A stretch of DNA of 60,481 nucleotides, taken from positions 1 through 60,481 of the forward strand of contig NZ_SMNA01000017.1 in NCBI RefSeq assembly GCF_004353825.1. The letters are read 5' to 3'. The stretch comes from Occultella glacieicola (GTDB lineage Bacteria > Actinomycetota > Actinomycetes > Actinomycetales > Beutenbergiaceae). Both the position numbers and the translations under genes were made by a program. The notes under the pieces were generated by a model, which was given only the letters and a program-made list of their open reading frames with translations, had not been told where the DNA came from and searched no databases. This document shows positions 15,605 to 25,568 of this stretch, piece by piece (positions within the stretch are counted from its first letter, which is position 1; each line of letters begins with the position of its first letter).

Positions 15605-16573
15605 TCAGGCCCCGCTGGCGTACAGCCGTCGGACCACGTCCTCGATGTCCGGCTCCTCGATCGTCAGGTCGCGCACCGAGGCCCGTGCCGACACCTGCGC
15701 GAGGACCGCGGCCGCCGTCGTCGATCCGGGTGTGAAGGCCAGCCGCTGACGTAGCCCGTCGGCCTCGACGCCGAGCAGCCGGGTGCCGGCGACGTCATCG
15801 AGTGGGGCCGCGTTCTCCTCCAGGTCGACGACGATCACCCGGTCGGCACCGACCCGCCGGACGAGGCCGGCGAGGGTGCCGTCGTAGGCCATCCGCCCGT
15901 GGTCGACCACGATGATCCGGTCGGTCAGGCGCTGCACGTCGTCCATGTCGTGCGTGGTCAGCAGGAGCGTGGTGTCGGACGTGGCGCGTTCCTCGAGCAG
16001 GAACTGGCGCAGCCGCTCCTTGCTGAGCACATCGAGCCCGATGGTCGGCTCGTCGAGGATGAGGAGGTCGGGGGAGTGCAGCAGCGCCGCCGCGATCTCA
16101 CCCCGGATGCGCTGCCCGAGGCTCAACTGGCGCACCGGTGTCTCGAGGAAGTCGCCGAGGTCGAGCCGCTCGACGAGCGTGTCGCGCCGCGCCCGCAGCG
16201 CCTGGGGCCCGAGCCGGTGGATCGCCGCCAGGGCGCGGTAGGACTCCGAGAGTGGCAGGTCCCACCACAGCTGGGACCGCTGCCCGAACACCACCCCGAT
16301 CCGCCGCGCCAGTTCCCGGCGGTGGCGGTGCGGGTCGAGGCCACAGGTGCGGACCCGTCCGCTGGTGGGCACCAGGATGCCGGTGAGCATCTTGATCGTG
16401 GTGGACTTCCCGGCGCCGTTGGCGCCGATGTAGCCGACGGCGGCGCCCGCCTCGATCGTGAAGGCCAGGTCGGCGACCGCGCGGGTGACCGAACGCCGTC
16501 GGCGCAGGCCGCGACCGGTGTGGACGACGAAGTCCCGGCTCAGGTCCGTCGCGCTGATGATCGGTTCGGTCAT
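15605..16573 (-). CDS. ABC-2 exporter ATP-binding protein
   Basis: This 322-aa ATPase drives the two membrane proteins encoded just upstream. It has Walker A GANGAGKST (50-58), a Q-loop, an LSLGQ signature (150-154) and Walker B LLILDEP (170-176), then H-loop TTHDMDD. The LSLGQ variant and the arrangement ATPase plus two DUF990-type permeases are typical of a distinct ABC-2 export family whose substrates are mostly unknown. The ATG at 16573 overlaps the stop of the permease gene by 4 bp. Confidence 0.92.
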   Translation of the reverse strand: MTEPIISATDLSRDFVVHTGRGLRRRRSVTRAVADLAFTIEAGAAVGYIGANGAGKSTTIKMLTGILVPTSGRVRTCGLDPHRHRRELARRIGVVFGQRSQLWWDLPLSESYRALAAIHRLGPQALRARRDTLVERLDLGDFLETPVRQLSLGQRIRGEIAAALLHSPDLLILDEPTIGLDVLSKERLRQFLLEERATSDTTLLLTTHDMDDVQRLTDRIIVVDHGRMAYDGTLAGLVRRVGADRVIVVDLEENAAPLDDVAGTRLLGVEADGLRQRLAFTPGSTTAAAVLAQVSARASVRDLTIEEPDIEDVVRRLYASGA

Positions 16574-17373
16574 GATCCCGCTCCCGTGTAGTGACGCAGG
16601 CCCGCCCGCCAGCCGAGCAGGGCGACGGTCCAGATCCCCGCGGCCGCAACCGGCGCGAACCAGCCAAGCACCGCCGGGGTCCAGGCCGGGCCGGAGTGGC
16701 CCAGCAGGACCAGGGTCGGTAGGTACGCGGTGAACGCGGCCGGCACCACGAACGTGAACAGCACCCGCATCGGCAGCGTGAAGATCGAGGTCGGGTACGA
16801 GGCCGCATAGTTGCCGCCGTAGGTGAACGCGTTCGCGAACTCCCCGCCCTCCACGAGCCAGAACTGCACGCCGGCCGCGCACACGAACAGCGCTGCGAAG
16901 ATCACCGCGCTGAACACCGGCGTGAGGACGGCCAGGGCCACCAGCGCCGGCGACCACGCGATCGTGTTCATCGACAGGGCGACCACCAGGACCACCACGG
17001 CCACGGCCGTGCGGCCGAGTCGGCGTAGCTGCAGGTCGCTGGTGATGAGCTGGGCCAGCACCGGCAGCGGTCGCAGCAGGAACGCGTCCAGTGTTCCGGT
17101 GCGCAGGTACCGGGGTAGCGAGTCCACGTGCCCGACCACCATGTCCGCGGTTGAGAAGCCGATCCCGGCGAAGGAGAACAGCAGCAACGCCCCGGCCAGA
17201 TCCAGCTCGCCGAGCACGCTGATCGAGGAGAAGATTACGAGCACCTCGGCGAGCTCGAGGACCCCGATCCCGGCCGCGCCGACGAGGTCCATGGCGAAGG
17301 ACCGTCGGTAGGCCAGCTGGGCGCGCAACCGCGAGGCGAGCAGCGCCCGGTAGGGCCTCAGCAGCTCAGCCAC
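16570..17373 (-). CDS. ABC-2 family (DUF990-like) permease, second subunit
   Basis: This 267-aa polytopic membrane protein shows about six hydrophobic segments and no signal peptide. The N-terminus RPYRALLASRLRAQLAYR and a middle TLDAFLLRPLPVLAQL resemble the DUF990 permease family. Its reading frame overlaps the preceding permease by 8 bp and the ATPase by 4 bp, so the three are translationally coupled. It probably forms a heterodimeric channel with the neighbouring permease. The substrate is unknown. Confidence 0.82.
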   Translation of the reverse strand: MAELLRPYRALLASRLRAQLAYRRSFAMDLVGAAGIGVLELAEVLVIFSSISVLGELDLAGALLLFSFAGIGFSTADMVVGHVDSLPRYLRTGTLDAFLLRPLPVLAQLITSDLQLRRLGRTAVAVVVLVVALSMNTIAWSPALVALAVLTPVFSAVIFAALFVCAAGVQFWLVEGGEFANAFTYGGNYAASYPTSIFTLPMRVLFTFVVPAAFTAYLPTLVLLGHSGPAWTPAVLGWFAPVAAAGIWTVALLGWRAGLRHYTGAGS

Positions 17374-18160
17374 CCTGCACCACCACCTTCCGGGCCCCGA
17401 CCTCGAACACCACGCGACCGATCACGAGCAGGCCGATCGCCCAGGCGACCTGCTCACCGAGCAGGATGAACGCCTCCGGCCCGTCGGCCCGGCCCATGAT
17501 GATGTCGATCGGGTGCTGCAGCATCGCCGGGAACGGCGTCCACGCCGCGATCGTCGCCAGCCAGGGCGGGAACCAGTGCACCGGGACGACCAGGCCGCAG
17601 AGGAGGTTGGAGGCGACCAGGTAGAGCGTCGTCACCCCGCGCAGCTCGAGGAGCCAGAAGGCCGCCAGATTCATGAGCCAGCGGCACGCGAACGACACCA
17701 CGACGGCGAGGGTCACCGAGACGAGGCCGAGCAGGTAGGGGAGAGCCTCGGCGGGCAGTGCCAGTCCGGTCACGAGCGCGCCGACCAGCAGCGGTGGCGC
17801 ACCTCGTGGTAGGAGTTGGAACGCGGCCCGGCCCAGATCCGCGGCGAGATAGCCGGCCTGAGGGTCGATCGGGCGAGCCAGGTCGATGGCGATGTCGCCG
17901 GTCCGGATCCGCTCCGCGAGCTCGGTCCAGGTGAACACGTTCACGGGGCCGATCAGGGCCTGGGCGAGCCAGGCGTAGGTCGCACCGGTGAGCGCGTCGT
18001 AGCCCGCCAGCGTGCCGCCCGCGGCCCCGATCGCCCCCATGGTGATGGCCGCCTTGATGAGGCCGAACACCGAGTTCGTGAACGCCCCGGCGGCGGCTGC
18101 GGAGCGGTACGCGGACCACCTGCGCCAGCCGAGACCGGCGTAGACGGCGAGTGCGGACAC
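17366..18160 (-). CDS. ABC-2 family (DUF990-like) permease, first subunit
   Basis: This 264-aa membrane protein has about six TM segments, with GDIAIDLARPIDPQAGYLA between helices, matching the RxGxxDxxLxRP-type loop of its partner. It is the first gene of the exporter operon. Its GTG at 18160 lies 9 nt downstream of a TAAGTT box, so the transcript should be nearly leaderless. It is related to, but clearly diverged from, the second permease, which indicates an old duplication. Confidence 0.82.
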   Translation of the reverse strand: MSALAVYAGLGWRRWSAYRSAAAAGAFTNSVFGLIKAAITMGAIGAAGGTLAGYDALTGATYAWLAQALIGPVNVFTWTELAERIRTGDIAIDLARPIDPQAGYLAADLGRAAFQLLPRGAPPLLVGALVTGLALPAEALPYLLGLVSVTLAVVVSFACRWLMNLAAFWLLELRGVTTLYLVASNLLCGLVVPVHWFPPWLATIAAWTPFPAMLQHPIDIIMGRADGPEAFILLGEQVAWAIGLLVIGRVVFEVGARKVVVQGG

Positions 18161-18169
18161 AAGAGCGAG

Positions 18170-18199
18170 AACTTACTCGCGCCCCCGGACGGGCGTCAA
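18170..18199 (-). promoter_or_regulatory. Promoter of the ABC exporter operon
   Basis: On the minus strand TTGACG (18199-18194) and TAAGTT (18175-18170) are 18 bp apart. The TGA inside TTGACG is the stop codon of the upstream deacetylase gene. The -10 box is 9 nt from the permease GTG. Confidence 0.6.
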
Positions 18200-18972
18200 G
18201 GCCCGGCTCCCTCCTGGGGCGATGCCCCGTGCGCGGCCCAGCTGGTCGGCACGACCCCCGCCGCCTCGAGGCGCGCCCGCAGCAGGCCGTCCCGGAGCAG
18301 TTCGAACTCCCAGACGCGCTTGGCGCCCAGTCCGTCGATCTCGGCGACGGCCGGATGCAGGAAGAACTCGCTGACCCCGGCCGGGAGCGTCCCCACGGCA
18401 GCGGCGTAGGTGCGTGCCGCGTCCCGCGGGCCGTCGATCGCCGCCACTGGCCGCGGGTCGGTGTGGATCGTCTCCGGAAGCCGGACCCCGGAGTCGTCCG
18501 CCAGGGCGACGGCGAGCCGATGTGCGGCAGGTGCTCCGGTGCCGTCGGGCAGACGTCTGGGCAACCGGAGCGGCAGGCGGTGCCGGGCGGCCACGGCGAT
18601 GGCCTCCATGAGGACCCCGCCCGGCCGGGTCGCCTCCGGGCCAAGGCCGTAGAGAGCCTCCGTGTGCAGGTCGAGGTGGGTGGGCGGAGCGGCGCGGGTG
18701 CGCATCCAGTCCACCTGGTCCTCGATCGCGGCCTCGATCTCGGCGTGGCCCGCCGTGGCGAGCCAGGCCGGCTCGAACTCCACGTGGAGCCCGACGGCGA
18801 TCGGCAGTTCGAGCTCGAGGGCCGCCTGTGCGTGGTCCCGCCCGACCAGCAACGAGGTCGCCGTGACGGTGCCGGACGCGGCCAACTCCGCGACGGCGTC
18901 GTTGACCGCGGGGGACAGGCCCAGGTCGTCCGCGGTGATGATGGCACGGATGGCACGGACGTCTCCGCTCAT
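18196..18972 (-). CDS. ChbG/YdjC-family carbohydrate deacetylase
   Basis: This 258-aa protein is a metal-dependent deacetylase of the YdjC/ChbG family, which removes acetyl groups from diacetylchitobiose-like sugars. The family residues are visible: DD in IITADDLGLSPAVNDAV (15-16), H63 in GLHVEFEP and THLDLH (98-103). The C-terminus carries FFLHPAV. The ATG at 18972 overlaps the TGA of the sugar transporter gene by 4 bp, so import and deacetylation of a saccharide are probably coupled. The exact sugar is not readable. Confidence 0.85.
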   Translation of the reverse strand: MSGDVRAIRAIITADDLGLSPAVNDAVAELAASGTVTATSLLVGRDHAQAALELELPIAVGLHVEFEPAWLATAGHAEIEAAIEDQVDWMRTRAAPPTHLDLHTEALYGLGPEATRPGGVLMEAIAVAARHRLPLRLPRRLPDGTGAPAAHRLAVALADDSGVRLPETIHTDPRPVAAIDGPRDAARTYAAAVGTLPAGVSEFFLHPAVAEIDGLGAKRVWEFELLRDGLLRARLEAAGVVPTSWAAHGASPQEGAGP

Positions 18973-20498
18973 GCGCGGGGAGGCTCGCCGGCCTGACGGG
19001 GCGCGGCGGGCGGGTCGTCGTCGCTCACCCGGGCGCCGGTGTTCGGGTCGTGGACCGCCGCCGCCTCTGCGACCTCCGCGCCGGCGGGGCCATCGATGGT
19101 CCCCGTCGGGACGATCTCGGCTGCTGCGCCGCGGTCGAACCGGACGAACCGGGACAGGATCGCGGCGCAGGTCACCAGGACGAACGGGAAGGTGGAGAGC
19201 AGGAACCGGGCCGCCTCGTCCGGGCGAGTGCCCGTGTCGTCGCCGCTGTGGAACCCGAACAGGGCGGCCACGGCGAGGAAGCCGAGGGACTTCACGAACG
19301 CGTTCAGCCGGTTGAAGAAGCCGAACGCGGACAGGAACATGCCCTCCCGGCGGACCCCGGTGCGCGCGGTGTCCTCGTCGAGGAGTCTGGCCACGATCAG
19401 GTCCATGGTGGCCATCACCCCGCTGTAGCCGAGGCCGACCAGGGCTCCGCAGACGATCGCGGTGGCCAGCGAGTTCGCCAGCGACATCGACGCCAGCGCG
19501 AGCGCGAGCACGATCAGGGCGATCCGCCAGATCGGTTCCGGGCCGTACCGCCGGACCAGCCGGGTCCACAGCAGCAGGCACATGGCGGAGATGCCGATGA
19601 CCGTGGCGAGCAGGTACGTGGCGTTGCCCTCGGGCAGGCGCAGCGTGTACTTGACGAAGAACGCGACGGCGGCGATCACCAGCGCCATGCCGGCGGAGTA
19701 GAGCCCGCTGGTGACGGCGATCAGCCAGAACTTCCGGTTCGCGACGATGACCCGCAGCGAGTCGAGCAGCCGAGGCTGCTCGGCGGACAGGGCCCGTGGA
19801 TCCTCACGGGCACCGAGCGCGCAGAAGATGATCACCACGGCCGCGACGGCCCCGAAGATCATGGCCGTCCGGGAGTAGCCGATCGCGGTCGTGATCATCG
19901 GGGTCAGCGCCACCGAGATGATCATCGCGACCAGCTGGAAGCCCTGCCGGAGCGAGTTCGCGACCGCGCGGCGGCGCTCGTTCGGGAACAGTTCCGGCAG
20001 CAGAGCACCGTAGTTGGCGTTCACAAGGGAGTCGGAGGTACCGGTCAGCACGGTGAAGACGGCGAACCAGACGATCAGGGTGGTGCCCTCGAGGCCGGTG
20101 GGCGGCGAGAAGAACAGGATGAACGAGATCGCGAGGATCGGTGCGGCCAGGATCATCCACGGGCGGCGGCGGCCCCACCGGCTCCGGGTCCGGTCGGAGA
20201 GATAGCCGTAGACCGGGTTGTCGATCGCGTCGATGACCGCGTAGACGCCCATGACCGCCGCGTAGGCGCGCCCGTCCATGCCGAGTTCGACGATGTAGAA
20301 GTACGCCATGAAGGCCGTGAACATGTTGATCGGGATCGACGTGCCGAACATCCCGACCGCGTAGCGGGCCGGCGGGGTGCCCGGTCGTCCGGAGGTCTCG
20401 GGCAGCCCGGTCGGGCGGGCTCCCGCGGGCGTCCCCGGCATCGGCGCGACCGCCGTCGCGGACTCGACCGCGCCGTCGTGATCGCCGTGTGTCGTCAT
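18969..20498 (-). CDS. GPH-family (MFS-type) sugar transporter
   Basis: This 509-aa cation-symporter-like protein has about 12 TM helices. The GPH (glycoside-pentoside-hexuronide) signature DNPVYGYLSDRTRSRWGRRR follows TM2, and similar loops recur in the second half. The first 45 residues and the last 50 are hydrophilic and low-complexity. An AGGAGAAGG site lies upstream of the ATG. It is the first gene of the transporter-deacetylase pair and divergent from rpsL. It probably imports a glycoside handled by the downstream deacetylase. Confidence 0.88.
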   Translation of the reverse strand: MTTHGDHDGAVESATAVAPMPGTPAGARPTGLPETSGRPGTPPARYAVGMFGTSIPINMFTAFMAYFYIVELGMDGRAYAAVMGVYAVIDAIDNPVYGYLSDRTRSRWGRRRPWMILAAPILAISFILFFSPPTGLEGTTLIVWFAVFTVLTGTSDSLVNANYGALLPELFPNERRRAVANSLRQGFQLVAMIISVALTPMITTAIGYSRTAMIFGAVAAVVIIFCALGAREDPRALSAEQPRLLDSLRVIVANRKFWLIAVTSGLYSAGMALVIAAVAFFVKYTLRLPEGNATYLLATVIGISAMCLLLWTRLVRRYGPEPIWRIALIVLALALASMSLANSLATAIVCGALVGLGYSGVMATMDLIVARLLDEDTARTGVRREGMFLSAFGFFNRLNAFVKSLGFLAVAALFGFHSGDDTGTRPDEAARFLLSTFPFVLVTCAAILSRFVRFDRGAAAEIVPTGTIDGPAGAEVAEAAAVHDPNTGARVSDDDPPAAPRQAGEPPRA

Positions 20499-20693
20499 CG
20501 TCGACCCCTTCTCCTGCCGTTCCCGCCACCTGCGAGCGGCCGACCGTCACCTGCCTCGAGCGTAGTGCGCGTCCGGAACGTGGACTCCGCGAACGAGGTC
20601 CCACCATGAACCTCCGATCGGCGCTAGGTTGGTGCCGCAGACCAGCGGCCGGGTCGGTGGAGGGTGTTTCGCACCACACCATGCCGCCCGCCT

Positions 20694-20723
20694 TTGACGC
20701 CCTCGTCGCGCGGAGAGTACTCT
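20694..20723 (+). promoter_or_regulatory. str operon promoter (rpsL)
   Basis: TTGACG (20694-20699), an 18-bp spacer ending GGAGAG and TACTCT (20718-20723). The rplM promoter has the same spacing and the same -10 box. Confidence 0.7.
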
Positions 20724-21024
20724 GGTCGGCAGTGCCCGCTCTGTCGGGCTCTCGCGTGCGCGCTCCTCACCAGGCCGCGGCTCCGAAGGGGGCTCGACCA
20801 AGGACGAGCGTGCGGTGGGTTCGCCCCCGTCCGGCACGCACACCGACCACCACTACATCCCGTGATGGGCCTGTGATGGGCGAGGTGTGTGTGAAGAACC
20901 GGGGCCGACACGCCCGAGCGCGGGGGTCACGTCGGGGTGGAATACGCCGGGCGCGAGCAGTGTTCCGGTCCTGATCGGCACCCCGATCACCAACGAGCAG
21001 TCAGACTTTCGAGACGGAGATGTA
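20724..21024 (+). promoter_or_regulatory. rpsL leader region
   Basis: About 295 nt of untranslated leader lie between the promoter and rpsL. It contains a direct repeat GTGATGGGC (20862-20870 and 20873-20881), the 23-nt element at 20906-20928 shared with rpsJ, and a GGAGA ribosome site before the GTG. The interval 20499-20693 towards the sugar transporter holds no convincing gene. Confidence 0.5.
20906..20928 (+). repeat. Leader element shared by str and S10 operons, copy 1
   Basis: These 23 nt are identical to 26431-26453 upstream of rpsJ, both in sense orientation. The core CGCCCGAGCGCGGGGG can form a small hairpin (CCCG-AGCG-CGGG) with flanking AC/GT pairs around a G-G mismatch. A shared regulatory role in ribosomal protein mRNAs is inferred. 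Confidence 0.6.
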
Positions 21025-21399
21025 GTGCCCACCATTCAGCAGCTGGTCCGCAAGGGTCGCAGCGCCAAGGTCGGCAAGACCAAGACGCCTGCCCTCAAGG
21101 GCAGCCCCCAGCGTCGCGGCGTGTGCACCCGCGTGTACACGACGACCCCCAAGAAGCCGAACTCGGCCCTGCGCAAGGTTGCCCGCGTGAAGCTGTCCAG
21201 CCAGATCGAGGTCACGGCCTACATCCCCGGCGTCGGTCACAACCTGCAGGAGCACTCCATCGTGCTCGTGCGCGGTGGCCGTGTGAAGGACCTCCCGGGT
21301 GTCCGTTACAAGATCGTGCGTGGCGCCCTCGACACCCAGGGCGTTCGCGGCCGTCAGCAGGCTCGCAGCCGCTACGGCGCGAAGAAGGAGAAGAAGTAA
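21025..21399 (+). CDS. rpsL: 30S ribosomal protein S12
   Basis: This 124-aa protein is a decoding-centre protein and the streptomycin target. The two lysine sites that mutate to resistance are wild type ([12 protein letters not shown] and [10 protein letters not shown]). The GTG at 21025 is chosen because [12 protein letters not shown] is the conserved N-terminus and GGAGA lies just upstream. Its TAA overlaps the rpsG ATG by one base (TAATG), so S12 and S7 are translationally coupled. Confidence 0.98.
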   Translation: MPTIQQLVRKGRSAKVGKTKTPALKGSPQRRGVCTRVYTTTPKKPNSALRKVARVKLSSQIEVTAYIPGVGHNLQEHSIVLVRGGRVKDLPGVRYKIVRGALDTQGVRGRQQARSRYGAKKEKK

Positions 21400-21869
21400 T
21401 GCCTCGTAAGGGTCCGGCCCCGAAGCGGCCGCTCGCGATCGATCCCGTCTACGGCTCGCCGACGGTCACCCAGCTGGTGAACCGGGTGCTGCTGGACGGC
21501 AAGAAGTCCACCGCCGAGCGGATCGTCTACGGCGCCCTCGAGGGCGTCCGCGAGAAGACGCAGTCCGACCCGGCGGTCGTGCTCAAGCGCGCGTTGGAGA
21601 ACGTCCGTCCGACCCTCGAGGTCCGGTCCCGCCGCGTCGGCGGTGCGACGTACCAGGTGCCGATCGAGGTCCGCGCCTCGCGTCAGACCACGCTGGCCCT
21701 GCGGTGGCTCGTCGACTACGCGCGCGCCCGCCGCGAGAAGACGATGACCGAGCGACTCATGAACGAGATCCTCGACGCCTCGAACGGCCTCGGTGCCGCG
21801 GTCAAGCGCCGCGAGGACACCCACAAGATGGCCGAGTCGAACAAGGCCTTCGCGCACTACCGCTGGTAG
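21399..21869 (+). CDS. rpsG: 30S ribosomal protein S7
   Basis: This 156-aa protein nucleates assembly of the 30S head and contacts E-site tRNA. The conserved start [12 protein letters not shown], the beta-hairpin region [17 protein letters not shown] and the C-terminal helix ending AFAHYRW are intact. The ATG overlaps the rpsL stop. The longer upstream open frame runs across rpsL in another phase and is ignored. fusA follows after 78 nt. Confidence 0.98.
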   Translation: MPRKGPAPKRPLAIDPVYGSPTVTQLVNRVLLDGKKSTAERIVYGALEGVREKTQSDPAVVLKRALENVRPTLEVRSRRVGGATYQVPIEVRASRQTTLALRWLVDYARARREKTMTERLMNEILDASNGLGAAVKRREDTHKMAESNKAFAHYRW

Positions 21870-21947
21870 TCGACCCGGTCGTGGCGCCGGCACCCCCGGC
21901 GCCATGACCCACCTGATCACGCTCGTATCGACCAGAAGAGAGCAACT

Positions 21948-24062
21948 GTGGCACTCGACGTGCTGACCGACCTCACCAAGGTCCGCAACATCGGCATCAT
22001 GGCCCACATCGACGCCGGCAAGACCACCACCACGGAACGGATCCTGTTCTACACGGGGGTCAACCACAAGCTCGGTGAGACGCACGACGGTGCGTCGACC
22101 ACCGACTGGATGGAGCAGGAGAAGGAACGCGGCATCACGATCACCTCCGCCGCGGTGACCTCCTTCTGGAACGGCAACCAGATCAACATCATCGACACCC
22201 CGGGCCACGTGGACTTCACGGTCGAGGTGGAGCGCTCGCTGCGCGTCCTCGACGGCGCCGTCGCCGTCTTCGACGGCAAGGAGGGCGTCGAGCCGCAGTC
22301 CGAGACGGTGTGGCGTCAGGCCGACAAGTACGACGTGCCGCGCATCTGCTTCGTCAACAAGATGGACAAGCTCGGTGCGGACTTCTACTACACGGTCGAC
22401 ACGATCATCAAGCGTCTCGGTGCCAAGCCGCTGGTCATGCAGCTGCCGATCGGCTCCGAGAGCGAATTCGTGGGCGTCGTCGACCTGGTCACGATGAAGG
22501 CGTTCGTGTGGCCGGGTGACGCCAAGGGTGACGTGAGCATGGGTGCCGCCTACGAGACCCGCGAGATCCCCGAGGACCTCCTCGAGCGCGCGCAGTCCTA
22601 CCGCGCCCAGCTGATCGAGGACGTCGCCGAGTCGTCCGACGAGCTCATGGAGAAGTTCCTGGAGGGCGAGGAGATCAGCAACTCCGAGCTCAAGGCCGGC
22701 ATCCGCAAGATGACGATCAACTCCGAGGCCTACCCCGTGTTCTGTGGCTCGGCCTTCAAGAACCGTGGCGTGCAGCCGATGCTGGACGCGGTCATCGACT
22801 ACCTGCCGTCCCCGATCGACGTGCCGCCGATGATCGGTCACGACCCGAAGGACGAGGCGGTCGAGCTGACCCGCGCGCCCTCGGAGGAGGAGCCGTTCTC
22901 CGCCCTCGCGTTCAAGATCGCGGCGCACCCGTTCTTCGGGACGCTGACGTTCATCCGCGTCTACTCCGGCGTCGCCCACCCCGGCGACCAGGTCATGAAC
23001 ACGACCAAGGGCCGCAAGGAGCGCATCGGGAAGCTGTTCCAGATGCACGCCAACAAGGAGAACCCGGTCGAGGAGGCCCACGCCGGCCACATCTACGCCG
23101 CGATCGGCCTCAAGGACACCACCACCGGTGACACCCTGTCGGCCCTCGATGCGCCGATCGTGCTCGAGTCGATGTCCTTCCCGGACCCGGTCATCTTCGT
23201 GGCCATCGAGCCGAAGACGAAGGGTGACCAGGAGAAGCTGTCCACGGCCATCCAGAAGCTCTCGGCCGAGGACCCGACGTTCACCGTCTCGCAGAACGAG
23301 GACACCGGCCAGACCGAGATCGGCGGCATGGGCGAGCTCCACCTGGACATCCTGGTGGACCGCATGCGTCGCGAGTTCCGCGTCGAGGCGAACGTCGGCA
23401 AGCCGCAGGTCGCCTACCGCGAGACGATCCGCCGCAAGGTGGAGAAGCTCGACTACACCCACAAGAAGCAGACCGGCGGCTCCGGCCAGTTCGCGAAGGT
23501 CCAGATGACCTTCGAGCCCCTCGACAGCGAGTCGGGCGAACTGTACGAGTTCGACAACAAGGTCACCGGTGGCCGCGTCCCGCGGGAGTACATCCCGAGC
23601 GTCGACGCCGGTGTGCAGGACGCCCTGCAGGTCGGCGTGCTCGCCGGCTACCCGCTCGTGGGTATCAAGGCCACCCTCCTGGACGGCGCGTACCACGACG
23701 TCGACTCCTCCGAGATGGCCTTCAAGATCGCCGGCTCGATGGCCCTCAAGGAAGGCGTCAAGCGCGCCGACCCGGTGCTGCTGGAGCCGGTCATGGACGT
23801 CGAGGTGCGCACGCCCGAGGAGTACATGGGCGACGTCATCGGCGACCTGAACTCCCGCCGTGGCCAGATCCAGTCGATGGAGGACGCCAGCGGCGTTAAG
23901 GTGGTTCGCGCCTTGGTGCCGTTGTCGGAGATGTTCGGCTACATCGGTGACCTGCGGTCCAAGACCCAGGGTCGTGCGGTGTACTCGATGCAGTTCAGCA
24001 ACTACGCCGAAGTGCCTCGGAATGTCTCCGAGGAGATCATCAAGAAGACCCGGGGCGAGTAG
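21948..24062 (+). CDS. fusA: Elongation factor G
   Basis: This 704-aa translocase GTPase has G1 [15 protein letters not shown], switch [19 protein letters not shown] and G4 NKMDK in the N-terminal domain. Domains II-V follow, with the domain IV loop [16 protein letters not shown] and a complete C-terminus (ending KKTRGE). The GTG at 21948 gives [22 protein letters not shown]. It is the usual length for bacterial EF-G. No fusidic-acid-type truncation is visible. Confidence 0.98.
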   Translation: MALDVLTDLTKVRNIGIMAHIDAGKTTTTERILFYTGVNHKLGETHDGASTTDWMEQEKERGITITSAAVTSFWNGNQINIIDTPGHVDFTVEVERSLRVLDGAVAVFDGKEGVEPQSETVWRQADKYDVPRICFVNKMDKLGADFYYTVDTIIKRLGAKPLVMQLPIGSESEFVGVVDLVTMKAFVWPGDAKGDVSMGAAYETREIPEDLLERAQSYRAQLIEDVAESSDELMEKFLEGEEISNSELKAGIRKMTINSEAYPVFCGSAFKNRGVQPMLDAVIDYLPSPIDVPPMIGHDPKDEAVELTRAPSEEEPFSALAFKIAAHPFFGTLTFIRVYSGVAHPGDQVMNTTKGRKERIGKLFQMHANKENPVEEAHAGHIYAAIGLKDTTTGDTLSALDAPIVLESMSFPDPVIFVAIEPKTKGDQEKLSTAIQKLSAEDPTFTVSQNEDTGQTEIGGMGELHLDILVDRMRREFRVEANVGKPQVAYRETIRRKVEKLDYTHKKQTGGSGQFAKVQMTFEPLDSESGELYEFDNKVTGGRVPREYIPSVDAGVQDALQVGVLAGYPLVGIKATLLDGAYHDVDSSEMAFKIAGSMALKEGVKRADPVLLEPVMDVEVRTPEEYMGDVIGDLNSRRGQIQSMEDASGVKVVRALVPLSEMFGYIGDLRSKTQGRAVYSMQFSNYAEVPRNVSEEIIKKTRGE

Positions 24063-24185
24063 TCCCACAGGTCGACCCTGTTTCACCATCACCAAACCGA
24101 CCCGTAGGATCACTCAGTCTCAGTGGGGCGACAGCCAGTCACCTCAGATGCTGCGTATAACTACCCAAGTTCCAGGAGGAACCCA

Positions 24186-25376
24186 GTGGCGAAGGCCAAG
24201 TTCGAGCGGACCAAGCCGCACGTCAACATCGGCACGATCGGTCACGTCGACCACGGCAAGACGACGCTGACGGCTGCCATCTCCAAGGTGCTCGCTGACA
24301 AGTACCCGGACCTGAACGAGTTCACCCCGTTCGACCAGGTCGACAACGCTCCCGAGGAGCGTCAGCGCGGCATCACGATCAACGTCTCCCACGTGGAGTA
24401 CCAGACGGAGAAGCGCCACTACGCGCACGTTGACGCCCCCGGTCACGCTGACTACATCAAGAACATGATCACCGGTGCCGCGCAGATGGACGGCGCGATC
24501 CTGGTGGTCGCGGCGACCGACGGTCCGATGGCCCAGACGCGTGAGCACGTGCTGCTCGCCCGCCAGGTGGGTGTGCCCTACCTGCTCGTCGCGCTCAACA
24601 AGTCCGACATGGTCGACGACGAGGAGATCCTCGAGCTCGTCGAGATGGAGGTCCGCGAGCTGCTGTCGAGCCAGGAGTTCGACGGCGACGAGGCGCCGGT
24701 CGTGCGCGTCTCCGGTCTGAAGGCCCTCGAGGGCGACCCGGTCTGGGTCAAGTCCATCGAGGACCTCATGGAGGCCGTCGACGAGAACGTCCCGGACCCG
24801 GTCCGCGACATCGAGAAGCCCTTCCTCATGCCGATCGAGGACGTCTTCACCATCACCGGCCGCGGCACCGTCGTCACCGGTCGGGTGGAGCGTGGCCAGC
24901 TGAAGGTCAACGAGGAGGTGGAGATCGTCGGTATCCGCGCCCCGCAGAAGACGATCGTCACCGGCATCGAGATGTTCCGGAAGCTGCTCGACACCGCTGA
25001 CGCGGGCGAGAACGTCGGGCTGCTGCTGCGTGGCACGAAGCGTGAGGACGTCGAGCGCGGCCAGGTCGTCTCCAAGCCGGGTTCGATCACGCCGCACACC
25101 GACTTCGAGGCCCAGGTCTACATCCTGGCCAAGGACGAGGGCGGCCGTCACAACCCGTTCTACGCGAACTACCGTCCGCAGTTCTACTTCCGCACCACCG
25201 ACGTCACCGGCGTCATCACGCTGCCCGAGGGCACCGAGATGGTCATGCCGGGCGACAACACCGAGATGACGGTCGAGCTGATCCAGCCGATCGCCATGGA
25301 GGAGGGCCTCGGCTTCGCCATCCGTGAGGGTGGCCGGACCGTCGGCTCCGGTCGAGTGGTCAAGATCATCAAGTGA
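24186..25376 (+). CDS. tuf: Elongation factor Tu
   Basis: This 396-aa GTPase delivers aminoacyl-tRNA to the ribosome. G1 is [10 protein letters not shown], switch II is [22 protein letters not shown] (first 20 shown in part), and G4 is NKSD. Domain 2 ([16 protein letters not shown]) and domain 3 are complete. The strong AGGAGGA site a few bases upstream selects the GTG at 24186 over the longer open frame. It is the last gene of the str operon and is followed by a strong terminator. Confidence 0.98.
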   Translation: MAKAKFERTKPHVNIGTIGHVDHGKTTLTAAISKVLADKYPDLNEFTPFDQVDNAPEERQRGITINVSHVEYQTEKRHYAHVDAPGHADYIKNMITGAAQMDGAILVVAATDGPMAQTREHVLLARQVGVPYLLVALNKSDMVDDEEILELVEMEVRELLSSQEFDGDEAPVVRVSGLKALEGDPVWVKSIEDLMEAVDENVPDPVRDIEKPFLMPIEDVFTITGRGTVVTGRVERGQLKVNEEVEIVGIRAPQKTIVTGIEMFRKLLDTADAGENVGLLLRGTKREDVERGQVVSKPGSITPHTDFEAQVYILAKDEGGRHNPFYANYRPQFYFRTTDVTGVITLPEGTEMVMPGDNTEMTVELIQPIAMEEGLGFAIREGGRTVGSGRVVKIIK

Positions 25377-25409
25377 TCCACCGCCGGGCGCGAGCCCGGC
25401 GCGGGACAT

Positions 25410-25450
25410 GACGAAGGGCCCGACGGCGTCACGCCGGCGGGCCCTTCGTC
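25410..25450 (+). terminator. Terminator after tuf
   Basis: GACGAAGGGCCC (25410-25421) pairs perfectly with GGGCCCTTCGTC (25439-25450). An inner CGGCG/CGCCG stem closes on TCA. Confidence 0.85.
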
Positions 25451-25555
25451 GTCCCCGCTCGGGCCCGAGCGGCCGCCGGGACCGGTGGTTGCCGGGCGCT
25501 CCGGACGTGGCAGAGGTCCCCATGTCCCCGCGACCGGCCGGGCCCGGGTGCCGGA

Positions 25556-25561
25556 TAGGCT
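25556..25561 (+). promoter_or_regulatory. -10 box of the orphan EF-Tu-domain gene (leaderless)
   Basis: TAGGCT ends 7 nt before the ATG at 25569, the geometry of a leaderless actinobacterial gene. No clear -35 box was found. Confidence 0.45.
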
Positions 25562-25568
25562 GGTCCGC

